Notes under the pieces: generated by a model
What the model saw: only the letters and a program-made list of their open reading frames with translations
The model's database searches: none
What the model was told of the DNA's origin: nothing
Shown here: piece by piece, positions 1-10,515 of the stretch
Position numbering within the stretch: the first letter of the stretch is position 1
How the letters are laid out: each line of letters opens with the position of its first letter
Source of the DNA: Pleurodeles waltl
Lineage: Eukaryota > Chordata > Amphibia > Caudata > Salamandridae
Assembly (NCBI RefSeq): GCF_031143425.1
Contig: NC_090438.1
Location: 777,305,138 to 777,369,137, forward strand
Reading direction: 5' to 3'
DNA: 64,000 bases
Position numbers and translations under genes: made by a program

Positions 1-8
1 GTACTCAC

Positions 9-592
9 CCCCTTGTGGCTGCTGTGATGCCCTCAAACGCCCATTCAACTCCGGATACACCACTGCCAGGATCCGGAACATCATGGGGGGTAATGGTGTG
101 ACGGGCACCCCTCCCACGTTGGGAGGCCATCCCCAGGTGGGCTTCCGCCGTCTTCTTGCTCCAGCGGCACAGGTCCTCCCATCTTTTATGGCAGTGGGTG
201 CTCCGTCTGTGGTAGACCCCCAGGGTCCGGACGTCCTTGGCGATGGCACGCCAAATACCCTTTTTCTGGTGGGCGCTGACCTAGAGGAATGGTACAGGGG
301 GAAAGGAAATTACTTACCCATCCGGACCGTCATACTCATTGCCCCCCAGTTCCCACCCATGCCCTGATGCACATACACTCCCCATCCGCACATGCAAGCC
401 TCAGCCCCCCCAATGTATCTTCCATCCACACCACTCAAAACAGGCATCGCCCATACAGCATGCTCACAGTGTACTCACCTGTTTGTCTGGAGGACCGTAC
501 AGTTGCGTGTACTGGGGGAGGACCCCATCCACTAGTTTCTCAAACTCCTCCGAAGTGAAGGCAGGGGCCCTTTCCCCAGACACATGATCCAT
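9..592 (-). pseudogene. Myb/SANT-like Harbinger accessory protein 1 (exons 1-2, continues off window)
   Basis: Exon 1 runs from the ATG at 592 down to 479 and encodes an acidic start (MDHVSGERAPAFTSEEFEKL). A GTGAGT donor follows at 478. The intron ends with CTCTAG at 281, and exon 2 (280 to 9) encodes a helix-rich Myb/SANT-like segment with TLGVYHRRSTHCHKRWEDL, the KRWxDL pattern typical of Harbinger DNA-binding partners. Exon 2 ends at another GTGAGT donor at 8-3, so the gene continues beyond position 1. A one-base frameshift lies near 90 in a C-run. In the family this protein carries the transposase into the nucleus and binds transposon ends. The splice sites are inferred by eye. Confidence 0.7.
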
Positions 593-1000
593 CGTCGCTT
601 CCAGACACAGGTCACCGCAGCACTTGCAGTGTAGGTCCTCTCCTGTTGAAGGTCAGGTATCAAGTAAGTGAACAGACAGAAAATGGGCGTCACGTCCGCG
701 GTGGTGCATACCGTCACCTCCGGCGTACATCGTCATTGGCTCCGGGGACTCATAGGGCCCAATGTTAACCAATGCAGAATTGTGCTGCGGTCTTTGACCG
801 CCCACCACAACGGTGTACAACGCCAGCGCAGGTACCTCATATTTCCTTGACCCACTTTACAGGTCAGGCAGCCGCCATTTCAGGAGGCCACATGGGATGG
901 ATGTTAACTGCGTTACACCTATCTAGGCCGGGAATATAGACAGATACCGGCACATTGCGGATTAATAATATTTCTGCAAATAACACATTGTGATACCTCA

Positions 1001-2179
1001 GTGTTGGATGACTCTCTGCTTGCTGTTCTCCTCCATAGGGCACGTCCGCTAGGGCAGGTGATGAGACGGCGGCATCCTCCGGTATACAGACCCCTGGTGG
1101 ACCTGTCGACAATGGAAGAGAGACACATCCCAGTCACATACATACTTGATTGTGCTACAATCCAGGAACTGTGCGCCCAGTTGGAGCCAGACCTGATTTC
1201 ATCTATCCGCCATCCCACAGGAATCCCTCCTCTAGTGCAGGTCCTCTCTGTACTCCATTTCCTGGCCAGTTGGTCTTTTCAAACAAAAGTGGCCATGGCA
1301 TCAGGGATGTCACAGCCAATGTTCTCTAACTGTGTTGTCCAGAGTGTTGTCTGCCCTGCTGAAACACATGCGCAGCTACATCGTGTTCCCTCAGGTGGAG
1401 GATTTGCCCACAGTGAAAGGTGACTTGTATGCCCTGGGACATATCCCCAACATCATTGGTGCCATTGATGGTACACATGTGGCATTTGTCCCCCCGCAGG
1501 AATGAACAGGTGTACAAAAACCAGAAGAGCTACCATTCGATGAATGTGCAGATGGTGTGTTTGGCAGACCAGTACATCTCCCATGTGAATGCCAAGTATC
1601 CTGGCTCTGTGCATGACGTTTATATTTTGAGGAATAGCAGCATCCCTTATGTGATGGGGCAAATCCAGAGGCACCGTCTGTGGCTAATAGGTGAGGCCAA
1701 GGTCCCAATACAGTTGACATAGGTGTCTGGGTATGGGGCTGTCCCTAAGGGTTAGTGTGTGTCTAACAGTTGTCCATCGACATTTGCAGGTGACTCTGGT
1801 TACCCCAACCTGTCATGGCTACTGACCCCAGTGAGGAATCCCAGGACAAGGGCAGAGGAACCCTACAATGAGGCACATGGGTGAACTAGGAGGATGATCG
1901 AACGCACCTTCGGCCTCCTGAAGGCCAGATTCCGGTGCCTCCATCTGACAGGTGGGTCCCTATACTATTCACCGAAGAAGGTGTGCCAGATAATCGTGGC
2001 CTGCTGTATGCTGCACAACCTGGCTTTGCGACGCCAGGTGCCTTTTCTGCAGGAGGATGGGCCAGATGGTGGTCTTGTGGCAGCTGTGGAGCCTGTGGAC
2101 AGTGAAGAAGAGGAGGCAGAAGAAGAGGATATCGACAACGAAACAACATCATCATGCAATACTTCCAGTGAGACACAGG
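1001..2179 (+). pseudogene. HARBI1-like DDE transposase, frameshifted
   Basis: This is the catalytic subunit of a PIF/Harbinger transposon. Visible family blocks are RRRHPPVYRPLVDL near the start, NIIGAIDGTHV (first catalytic Asp), NAKYPGSVHDVYILR (second Asp) and MIERTFGLLKARFRCLH (catalytic Glu), then a C-terminal acidic tail. The first in-frame ATG is at 1061; reading is open from 1001, so the start is uncertain. A phase-1 intron is predicted at 1691-1789 (GTGAGG...TTTGCAG), joining WLIG to DSGYPNL. Another donor at 2179 suggests a short further exon after the acceptor near 2293. One-base insertions near 1332 and 1495 and a TGA near 1884 (probably from CGA) break the frame. The D-D-E residues themselves are retained. 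Confidence 0.88.
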
Positions 2180-2235
2180 TAAGAAGATGTCACTGCTTCC
2201 CACATCTCATACTATTGTTTGAGCTAGCATAAGTC

Positions 2236-2638
2236 TGTCATTTTCATTTAGTGTTTGGACCCTGACTTGTCACTTTGACTTTCCATTTCACAGATCTGGG
2301 TCCCACTTTGTGCCCTCTGCTATGTTTACTGCTGGCCTACAGCTGTGTTACATTGGTATGTGAACAAGTACATTGACATTGCTATATTCCATAGTTATTG
2401 CAATTACACATTTGTGAAAGCACAGACTGACTCCAGATTGTTTTGTGGTTGAAGTGTGTTTATTCCTGTGCTAATAAGTGGAGGGGGTTGTAAAATGGGC
2501 TGGGAGGATGGTGGGGAAATGTCATGGCAGAGTCCAGTCTATTTGTTTCACAGGTGCATTGTCCAAAGGGGCATAGGAAGTGGAGCAATGGCAGTTTAAG
2601 GATGGACAGGGTGACCTAGTGGGACAGAAGGGTGACAT
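2236..2638. other. Spacer between convergent Harbinger genes
   Basis: A spacer of about 400 bases. It contains the acceptor-like TTTCACAG near 2286-2293, which may serve a last transposase exon, and nothing else that I recognise. Confidence 0.4.
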
Positions 2639-4184
2639 TCAGGGGGGTCTCATTTCATGGCGGGGGTCTTGGCAATGTTCTCTGTCTTGTTTCTGGATCT
2701 CAGGGACCGTTTGCGGGGTGGTTCTCCATCTGCAGGGGGTTGGGGTGCTGGTGTCCTGTTGTTCCTGTGGCGGTGCCTCCTGTCCACTAGCGCCGGCGGA
2801 GGTGGGGGGCCGTTCATCGTTCAGGCTAGTGTCAGGGGCCCCCTGTTGTGCCACTGTGTCCCTCCTGGTGTTGAGAAGGTCTGCCAGCACCCCTGCAATG
2901 GTGACCATGGTGGTGTTAATGGACTTCTAGTCCTCCCTGATCCCAAGGTAGTGTTCCTCCTGCACCCACTTGGTCTCCTGAATCTTGGCCAGTACTATTG
3001 CCATCGTCTCCTGGGAATGATGGTAAGCTCCCGTGATGTTGGAGAGTGCCTCGTGGAGAGTGGGTTCCCTGGGCCTGTCCTCCCCCTGTCGCACAGCAGT
3101 CCTCCCAGCTTCCCTGTTATCCTGTGCCTCTGTCACCTGAACCGTGTGCCCACTGCCCCCAGGTCCCTGATCGTCCTGTGTTAGTGAGTTTGCCTGGATC
3201 CCTGTAGTGGTGGACACACTGCTGATTGACGTGTCCTGGGGACAGAGGGATGGGCCCAGCTGGGTGGGTGCTGTGCTGGTGTTTCCTGAGGGGGGAGGCT
3301 CTGTGGTGGCTTGTGACAGTGTCAGGGGAACCGACTGTCCTGCGGTCCCAGATGGGCCGGGCTGGTCATCTTGATCCAGGCGTGCAGAGCTGCTGTCATC
3401 ACTGTGGGCCTTTTCTGTGGGGGGACTGGATATGTCTGGCACCTCCTGTCCGGTGACGTTGGCTAGGGGTCCTGTTGGGATGTAAATGCATAGTTATTGT
3501 ATCTGTGTGTGCCATTGTGTGCAATGGGTGAGTGACCCTCTACACCAGTGCTTGCATTATTGGCTTGGCCCTTGTGTTATTGGTGATTTTGGGGCATGAG
3601 TGAGTCTCTGTACTGGCCATGCTTGGGTGATGGGTGTCCATGCATTGGTGTTACATGCAGGGCTTGGTTTTGGGATGTGTGGGTTGTATTGGTGGGGTAT
3701 CTGTGGGTTGTTGGGGTGATGGGTGTGAGGGTAAGGGTGGGAGTATGTGATGGCATGCAGGTGGGGTGGGGTGGGGGGGATAAGGTAGTAAAGATTTGCC
3801 TTACCAGAGTCCAGTCCTCCTGCTACTCCTGCGAGGCCCTCAGGTTGCAGTATTGCCAAGACTTGCTTCTCCCATGTTGTTTTGTTGTGGGGGAGGAGGT
3901 GGGGGTCCACCGCCAGTCCTCTGTACAGCATTTTGGTGTCTGGAGACCACGGAACGCACCTTCCCCCGTAGGTCATTCCACCTCTTCCTGATGTCATCCC
4001 GTGTTCTTGGATGCTGTCACACTGCGTTGACCCTGCTGACGATTCTGCGCCATAGCTCCATCTTCCTTGCAATGGATGTCTGCTGCACCTGTGATCCGAA
4101 TAGCTGTGGCTCTACCCAGACGATTTCCACCACCATGACCCTGAGCTCTTCCTCAGAGAACCTGGGGTATTGTTGAGGTGCCAT
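2639..4184 (-). pseudogene. Myb/SANT-like Harbinger accessory protein 2 (two exons)
   Basis: The gene is convergent with the transposase. The ATG at 4184 opens an exon reading MAPQQYPRFSEEELRVMVVE, then after a TGA a KRWNDLRGKVRSVV segment, the usual Myb/SANT-like third helix. The exon ends at a GTAAGG donor (3804). The second exon starts after CAACAG at 3471 and encodes a long Ser/Pro/Gln-rich, low-complexity C-terminal region down to a stop at 2639. Breaks seen are the TGA in exon 1, a frameshift upstream of the donor and a TAG at 2929-2927. The N-terminus differs from the Myb-like protein at 9-592, so these are two genes rather than one duplicated exon. Confidence 0.75.
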
Positions 4185-4189
4185 GATGT

Positions 4190-5208
4190 GGTGTGGGTGA
4201 TGTGTGAGGTGGTGTCTGTTGTGATGTGTGTGGGGATGTGTTGGTGTGTGTTGTTTGAGGTGCGTGGATGTTGTGTAAGTGATGGTGTTGTGTGTCTGTG
4301 GATGCTGGTGTTGTTTTAGGTAGTGTCTATCTCTGGCCTGCTTTCAAATTTCTGGTAGTAAGGGTTTGTGGGTAATGTGGGTGTGTGTTTTATATTGGAT
4401 TGGGTGTGTGGGTGTGGTGTGTGTATGTGTATCAGGTGTGTGTATTTCGAATTGTCCAATGTGGTTGTGTTTTGTATATGTGTGTGTATTTTGAGCGCGG
4501 CGGTGTGTACCGCCAATGGTTTACGGCGATTGAAAGACCGCCGCGTTGATTCATGGGTTGTGATACTGTGGCCGTATTCTTGTTGGCGTGTCGGTTTTGT
4601 TTTCGCCAGTTTATCATTGACCTTTGTGGTGGCGGACTTGTGTGGGTGTCTATATTGTGGCGGATTCCAGGCTGTGGGTCGTAACATCTGTTTCAGAAAT
4701 CCGCAGCCGCAGCAGTATGTTGGCGGTCTTCTGCACGGCAGTAAGCGGGATTTACCGACAGGGTTATAATGAGGGCCAATATCTGTTGTGGTATTGGCGT
4801 TGCAAAGGATTGTGGGGTGTGTATGTGTGTGTTTTATAGTGTTGTGGATGTGTGTCAGATGTGTGGGATTCAGAGTTGCCAATGCGTGCTTTTGTTGTTG
4901 GTGCGTTGCATTGCTGGCCGTGGCGGTCTGTACCGCCAATGGTCATTCGGCATCTACTATCCGCCATGCTGATTTGTGCATCATTATTTGGTGGGCAGAG
5001 GATTTGTCTGCATGACGGTGGCGGGGTGTGGTTGCCTGCCTTTCCGCCGTCGTAGGCCCTGGTGGTGGGTGGAGGTTGCAGTATTTTTGAAGGTTTGTCT
5101 TTTTTGTATCATAATTCGGCGGTGTCCAGTCTTCCGCTACTGGCGGTCTTCTGTTCACCGTCACCACGGCGGTCGGCGGTGATTGCCGCCAAGTTCATAA
5201 TCATGGCC
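4190..5208. repeat. Harbinger right subterminal region and terminal repeat
   Basis: The first 300 bases are TG/GT-rich low complexity. The remainder carries repeated GCGGT...ACCGCC motifs, including two nearly identical copies containing TGTACCGCCAATGG near 4505 and 4930, which could be binding sites for transposase or Myb protein (inference). The terminal segment 5185-5208 read on the minus strand begins GGCCATGATTATGAAC and runs into TTGGCGG. Next to it is TAA at 5209-5211, fitting the three-base Harbinger duplication. Confidence 0.6.
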
Positions 5209-5420
5209 TAAGTCTCCTTGTCAGTCATCAAAGAACATCAACTTCTCCATCCAAGAAGATACTGTTCCTGGGCCTCAACACTAGATGCTGTCCGAAACGA
5301 AGACTTTCCATTTTAAGACAAGCAATGAAGGCTCTAGGAACTAGTTAAAAAAAAATCAGTGCGTCTGTTCAATTAGCTTTTGAGCTTCATGTCCTCAGCG
5401 ATCAATAAGATCCCTCTTGC

Positions 5421-6250
5421 ATGCCTGAAAATGAAAGCCTTACAGGAGCTGCTGTAAAAACAACAGATTCAATCAAACAACTCTTTCCAGAGCCTGGTGA
5501 ATTTCACACAGGTATGATGGAAACTCTAGCCTGGTGGTCCCAGACTACAGATGCTTCCCTGGAAAGTTGGGGCAGTCATCTACAGAACCTGCAAATCCAT
5601 GGAATGTGGTCTCTGCTTCAGAACAGCATACATATCAATCCCCTAGAGCTCAAAGACATCTACTCAGTCTCCAAACTTTCCTTCCATTAATAGCAGAGTC
5701 TTGGTGATAGTTCTCACAGACAATACCACCATCATGCAAATGTGAATAAACAAAGCGGCACAAGATCACTGGCGCTGTCCAAAGAAGACCAGGAAATCTG
5801 GAGCCGGCTAACAACACACAGAATAACTCTTCGGGCTGAACATGTTCCTGGGACTAGAAATCTCATAGCAGACATGCTAAGCAAAATTGGAAACTGCCTC
5901 CATGAATGGCATTTTGATCAGTTGACACTAAGTATAATCTTCTTGTTCTGGGTAAACGGGCTCTGCATCCCTTTGCAGTAAACGAAAACCGTGAATGCCA
6001 GTTCTATGCAAGTTGGCATCCATATCCAGGATCGTGGGGGAATGCCTTTTGACAGATGGCCCGGGCTCTATGCCTACCCTTTTCCCTGATACCTTTAATA
6101 CCAAAGGTTCTCACCAAGAGAAAAGTGAGTGGTGTCTCATCCTCATTGACCCCAGGTGGCCCATGCTGTATTGGTTCACAGGGATTCTCCTGCTGTCAGA
6201 ATACAACCACTTTCACCTACCAACATTCTGTAAACTTTTGACCATGAACT
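5421..6250 (+). pseudogene. DIRS-like RNase H and C-terminal pol fragment
   Basis: Short open pieces in more than one frame show the DIRS RNase H signature: TTDASLESWGSHLQ (first acidic residue), INPLELKDIYS, then NKQSGTRSLALSKEDQEIWS and AEHVPGTRNLIADMLSK. These correspond to the RNase H blocks seen intact in the younger DIRS copy at 11,900-12,300. Following pieces resemble the post-RNase H domain. Several frameshifts and stops separate them, so no product is expected. Confidence 0.75.
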
Positions 6251-6442
6251 AATGCCAGGTCCTTCATCCTGACCCAACCTCTTTCCAGGTGTATTCTCCA
6301 AGTCAAGGCAGAAGCCACGATAAAAACATGTAAACATTAATGAAAACATTACTGCCTATGGCGCCAGAAGTCAAACCAACATCATCTATTGGCATAATCT
6401 GGCAAAGAACTACCCTATCGCCTCTCCCTAGCTCAGTCATGG

Positions 6443-7195
6443 TTGGTACATGCATCCGTCATGGTACAGCTTGCAGCAATATCAAGATATAGATGCTCAT
6501 CACATTTTCTTTCTTTCTTCTCTTGCAGAATCGTCAAACAGTTCATAAAAGATTTTTCCTCCAATAAGGGCTCATTCTCCAGACTGGCACCTGAACATTG
6601 TTCTATTTCAACTCATGAAGAGTTCTTTCAAACCCATTCACAGAGCGTACCTCATATTTATTACATGGAAGGTCGCCTTGTTACTAGCGCTCACTCAGAC
6701 AAGTACAGTAGAGGAGATACAGGGTTTCTCAACTCAAGAACCTTCTTGCGCTTCACTGGCAATTTAGTACTTCTCTGAACCCATCCACAGATTTATTCCC
6801 AAGGTTCTTTCTGATTTTCCCTCAATGAACCTATAATATTTCAGACTTTCTTTCCGAATTCAACATCACTAGCATCGAGCTATATCTAAAATTCTACTTA
6901 TATCGCACAAAATCATTAGAACTGACCAACTGTTAGTCTTTGATGGACACACTTGGGTGCTCCAGTCACAATGGCAACAATCGCTCTATTATTTTCAGCT
7001 GCATTCCAGTTTTGCCACTCAAAGACCAGCAAACCCTTCACAGAGAAAACGAGGGCACACTCAACTAGGGGAGTTTCCACCTCAGCTACTTTGTTTGCGG
7101 AAGTGCCTCAGGAGAAGATATGTTGCGTTGTGACTTGGAAAGGTGTGCATATAATTCATGCAGCATTATTACCTGGAATTGGCACAGCACAGTGA
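6443..7195 (+). pseudogene. DIRS/Ngaro tyrosine recombinase remnant
   Basis: The most diagnostic part is near 7050-7130, reading RAHSTRGVSTSATLFAEVP, matching the HxxR box (HSTRG) of DIRS/Ngaro recombinases and the QIC..A.W block after it. The catalytic Tyr region is lost behind a frameshift and stop. In intact relatives this enzyme integrates a circular cDNA without target duplication. Upstream pieces from 6443 are weaker and assigned only by position. Confidence 0.65.
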
Positions 7196-7275
7196 TGCAG
7201 TGGCTGGACAGGTTTTACTACACCACTTATTTTAATGAGGGGTGCCTACAGTAACTGCTTGCTATTCTGATTCAA

Positions 7276-7375
7276 GCATGTGAACCTATGAAAGATCCAA
7301 TACTGGAGAAGCATATAAGTTACTTACCTGTAACTGCAGTTCTCCAGTATTGGTATCTTTCATAGATTCACATGC
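7276..7375. repeat. Inverted repeat at the DIRS-like relic end
   Basis: Two arms of about 36 bases (GCATGTGAACCTATGAAAG... and its near complement ending ...CATAGATTCACATGC) enclose a 29-base loop. They match over nearly the full length with a few substitutions. Position after the recombinase fits an internal complementary or terminal repeat of the relic. Confidence 0.7.
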
Positions 7376-7990
7376 GACCCGCTCTCCTCCCCGGAGAGGC
7401 TTCCCTTATAGCTCAGGATTATTTATTTCTATGTGTGCTTGAAAATCTGAGAGACTCAGTCTCTGTTGAGAGTATTCTAAAGGGTGCTGTCGCCTGATTG
7501 GTTATAGTTCAAGCTCTTTTAAAACGGACATAGGTAGGCTACTAAACTGACTTTTCATTGCCATTATAGCCTATAATGCTACAGCCTTTAATAATGCCTT
7601 TTCTGGCAGATTCCATACCAATCCACCCATCTTTCATGTTCTCTGAACAGATTTCAAGGGTCAATGCTGTTCCCCTTTTACGGCCCTAGTTTTCCCCACC
7701 AGTGGTCAGTATTCTTTGTGGCTCCGCGCTTCTGACATGGAAAGTTGCAAAAAGGAACTGATGTTAGCATGCTGGGCTGGAGCATATACTGTATAGGCAT
7801 TGCACGTCAGTTCTGGTGCAGACAATACTGACGACGCCACACAGAGCCTGACCTCACCACCTACCAGCGTGCAAGGGTACTGCTCATGAAACATTTCCGG
7901 ATCCAGTCTGACTTCTGGGTTTAATTATAAGGTAATGAATCTGCAGCTAGATAGTCTCTACTAGATAAGGAATTAGCAAAGGTAAGTAAC

Positions 7991-9599
7991 TTGTTCTTCA
8001 GAAATGAAAATAAACAAAATTAATAATATTTTCCAAGCTTAAAGGAGGCACTCTATAGGTAGATCTAAAATGTTGAGTGCTTATTCTTATCCTTGTTGTA
8101 GTTTGACTCTTGCTCTAGGCAAGACTGCTGGTTTAAGGATATCAGTACTTATGTTTGTAAGTGACTATGCCAGCCCTACAACAAGTCACAACCGTCGTCC
8201 CAACCCTCTCGGCTCACAAGCAGCACCTCACCAAAAACCCACACAGTAAAAGGTGATTTGTGGCAGCTTTTACGCATTGACTCAAGAGTGTGACATCTCA
8301 GGGAGAGTGGTGGTTAAACGGAGATTACCCCTTTCTCACATAAACACCATGGGGGTCATTCTGACCTTGGCGGTCCATGACCACCATGGCGGAGTGCGGC
8401 GGAAGCACCGCCAACAGGCTGGCGGTGCTTCCTGGGCGATTCTGACCGCGGCAGTAAAGCCGCGGTCGGAAAAGGGGAGCCGGCGGTTACCTACCGGTTT
8501 CCCGCTGGCCCAGGGAACCGCCGTCCGCCGCGGTCAGAATGACCGCCCATGTCTCAATCAAACACAGGCAATGAATAAGATGCAGTACAGTTTCAATGGG
8601 TTTCACTTAGCAGAATTACAATCTGCAATAAATTGCCTGGTCTGCAATGATTAGGATGTTGAACAGTGCAAGAAACAGAATGGTAAAGACAAGAGTAATT
8701 AATACAAAGATTCCCACCATCTGCCAATAACATGAAATGACATAAAGTATGAGATATGTCTTAATACCCTAGCATAATGAGCCTAACCTCTTACCTAAAA
8801 GAGAGCTAGGTATGTTAAACCTAATCTGCCAATGCCATGTCAATGAGAAGAGCCTCCAACCCTTGTTACCTTGGAATGAGGACTCTAAACTCCATAGGGA
8901 CACAAAGACTGGGTCAGCGTCAATGCAACGTCCAACATCGATAGCAGTGATGGCATCTGTTCGGAATACCTCTGACTATCTGTCAGAGGAGTAATTATAC
9001 AGATCTGCTTGGAGTCCTGATGTAGGTCTGTTCCTAAACAATATATAACAAGACATGCTTGGGACAGTAATTTATGTAAACAATTCCCTCGAAAGCGTGA
9101 AGAGGGAAAGTACCTAATGTGAACAGCTACATTTTGTTTATCTTTATCGCTTGATATTGATGCCTTAGCACAGTGGCATTGATAACGCAAAACTAAAACA
9201 TGGGCCTAAGTAAAAACAAGGCAGCTACCTTAAAAGATTTTATTAAATAAATGCGCTAAAACAGAGCAAGCTAAGTAGGGTAAAAGTCACTAGGTGACAG
9301 GGACACGAGTCTACAAGCCAATGGCTAAGCTAGCTCCTGTATCCCATTAAAACAAACTAGGATTCACTACAACCTATAATGATTTTCAGAACTGTTGTAC
9401 CTGTTAGATTATTCTATGGATAAGACAATATATTCATGACCATAGTAACCTACAATCACAGTGACAACTGTTATGAGTCAAGCTCCAACCAGCACTGTAA
9501 TATGACTTTTCGCTTATCACCCAATCCACAATATGTAAAATATCTTCTTGCATTTCTCTAGTAGAGTCTATGCTTTCTAGTCCATATCAAACATTACAT
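7991..9599. other. Unassigned sequence with one MITE
   Basis: Apart from the MITE at 8352-8548 I see no coding signature, RNA gene or clear repeat boundary here. Open stretches are short and without recognisable motifs. Confidence 0.4.
8352..8548. mobile_element. GC-rich Harbinger-like MITE made of serial hairpins
   Basis: The ends are inverted (GGGGTCATTCTGACC and GGTCAGAATGACCGCCC) and flanked by ATG on both sides (8349-8351, 8549-8551), a three-base duplication. Inside are consecutive hairpins: GAAGCACCGCC/GGCGGTGCTTC, then a CCGCGG-centred stem and an ACCGG stem. The same first modules recur in the elements at 57721, 59236 and 60339. Its terminus matches 17 of the last 23 bases of the Harbinger right end at 5208. 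Confidence 0.75.
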
Positions 9600-9761
9600 T
9601 TATTCAAATGAGCACCAGTATTCCAACTTCCTGGCAGACAGCGACTATTGTCCCTATCTATAAGAAGGGTAAAAAACAACACCCTAATTGCTATAGACTG
9701 ATGTTTTTAATTCATTTAGATGCCAGAATTGTGTGTCATGTTATTCTTCATGGAATTGAGG
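9600..9761 (+). pseudogene. LINE reverse transcriptase, 5'-truncated first part
   Basis: The plus strand encodes SWQTATIVPIYKKGKKQHP followed by a CYR...LIHLDARIV segment, the N-terminal finger motif of non-LTR reverse transcriptases (usually PxSWR.A.IVPIYKKG..DP.NYRPI). Reading stops where the endogenous retrovirus begins at 9762 and resumes at 36573 with a VQFGFRAEFET segment, corresponding to the next RT block (QaGFRxg). The two parts are therefore one LINE copy split by the retrovirus. The 5' truncation point, around 9600, is approximate. The LINE clade is not assigned. Confidence 0.8.
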
Positions 9762-9820
9762 TGAGAGAGATCAAGTTTTAATATGATAGTGGCATAGAAG
9801 TTAGCATATAGTGACTAATT
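9762..9820 (+). repeat. ERV 5' LTR, first 59 bases
   Basis: TGAGAGAGATCAAGTTTTA... matches the start of the 3' LTR at 24309. The DIRS element interrupts the LTR at an ATT triplet (9818-9820), and the LTR resumes at 14322. Confidence 0.85.
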
Positions 9821-9831
9821 CTATCACAGGA

Positions 9832-10010
9832 CCGGAGGCGAGGATTATGCAGATCTTTCTTCACTTTTTATTAAACAGCAAGTTCAAAGTCAAACAAAAC
9901 ATGAACAAAAAACTACAAGTTCCATGAGCCCGCCGCCATGGTAACGAGTATCCAATGAGGTGCACTCCTTCATGTTGGTATAAATATCCCGAAATGCGTC
10001 ACACTTCCTC
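9832..10010 (+). repeat. DIRS left inverted terminal repeat
   Basis: About 179 bases are the reverse complement of 14091-14268, with no mismatch found by eye. The repeat runs from CCGGAGGCGAGGATTATGC to CACACTTCCTC. The outermost bases beyond it differ between the two ends, as expected in DIRS elements. Confidence 0.92.
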
Positions 10011-10515
10011 TTTCTTCACTGCTGCGAGTCAGATAAGTGCCTTTTTCTGCCTCCGGTTAGAAGTTTGTTTGTTGGCTCGCGTTACTGCTTCAATTGTGTT
10101 TTCCGTGTATTTAATTGTTATAGCAACGTTCGTTGCTACGAGCGGTCCGGAACAGACGTTTCCGCTCGAGCGTTTCATTTTTCTGTTTCGCCCTCGGCGT
10201 GTTTAAATACGCGTCGGACCCACCAGAGGGCGCGCGCGCTGCGTTTTTCAGCGTCAGAGAGCGTGTTACTCTCAGCTCTCGGCGCTCGCACCTCGCGTTT
10301 GTTATTTTCTTTAAGAATTGAGGGTTTTTACCTCAGTAGCACGTTTTCGTGCCTCTGGTGCAGTTTTTTCCCTACCTGTGACACCCGTTTGGGTAAGGAT
10401 TACCCCATTGGGAAGGCATTATTTCTTGACTTTACTTGAGTGACAGAGAGGGTAGGGATTTACCCTATATATTATATATATTTTTGTTGGGTGTATACTC
10501 TGTCCAGTCCTCATT

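Larger units (their letters stand above)
1..5208. mobile_element. PIF/Harbinger DNA transposon, left end outside window
   Basis: The block holds a HARBI1-like DDE transposase on the plus strand flanked by two Myb/SANT-like genes on the minus strand, the hallmark gene pair of PIF/Harbinger transposons. The right end is seen at 5208, where the sequence ends in ...AATCATGGCC followed by TAA at 5209-5211, matching the three-base TWA target duplication of this superfamily. The left end is not in the window. All three genes carry frameshifts or stops, so this copy is probably not autonomous now. The right terminus resembles the ends of the GC-rich MITE-like elements elsewhere in the window. Confidence 0.85.
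5212..7990 (+). mobile_element. Relic of a DIRS/Ngaro-type tyrosine-recombinase retrotransposon
   Basis: A heavily decayed pol region runs from the end of the reverse transcriptase through RNase H, the DIRS C-terminal domain (near 5985, resembling the VDLFA block of intact elements) and a tyrosine recombinase. It ends with a large inverted repeat at 7276-7375 and a GTAAGTAACTTGTTCTT stretch near 7983 of the kind that ends DIRS-like elements. The Harbinger element abuts or interrupts its left side. Decay is much greater than in the DIRS copy at 9818-14321, so this is an older, unrelated insertion. Confidence 0.7.

Noticed and set aside
83..587. Plus-strand open frames at the window start
   Set aside because: They overlap the spliced minus-strand Myb-like gene and have no motif of their own.
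4190..4480. TG-rich stretch as telomere-like or G-quadruplex DNA
   Set aside because: The motif is irregular TG/GTG low complexity without a repeated telomere unit or four clean G-runs.
9600..9615. AAATGA near 9609 and AAAATGA near 38889 as the LINE target duplication
   Set aside because: Only six or seven A-rich bases match and the 5' truncation point is uncertain, so chance is a fair explanation.
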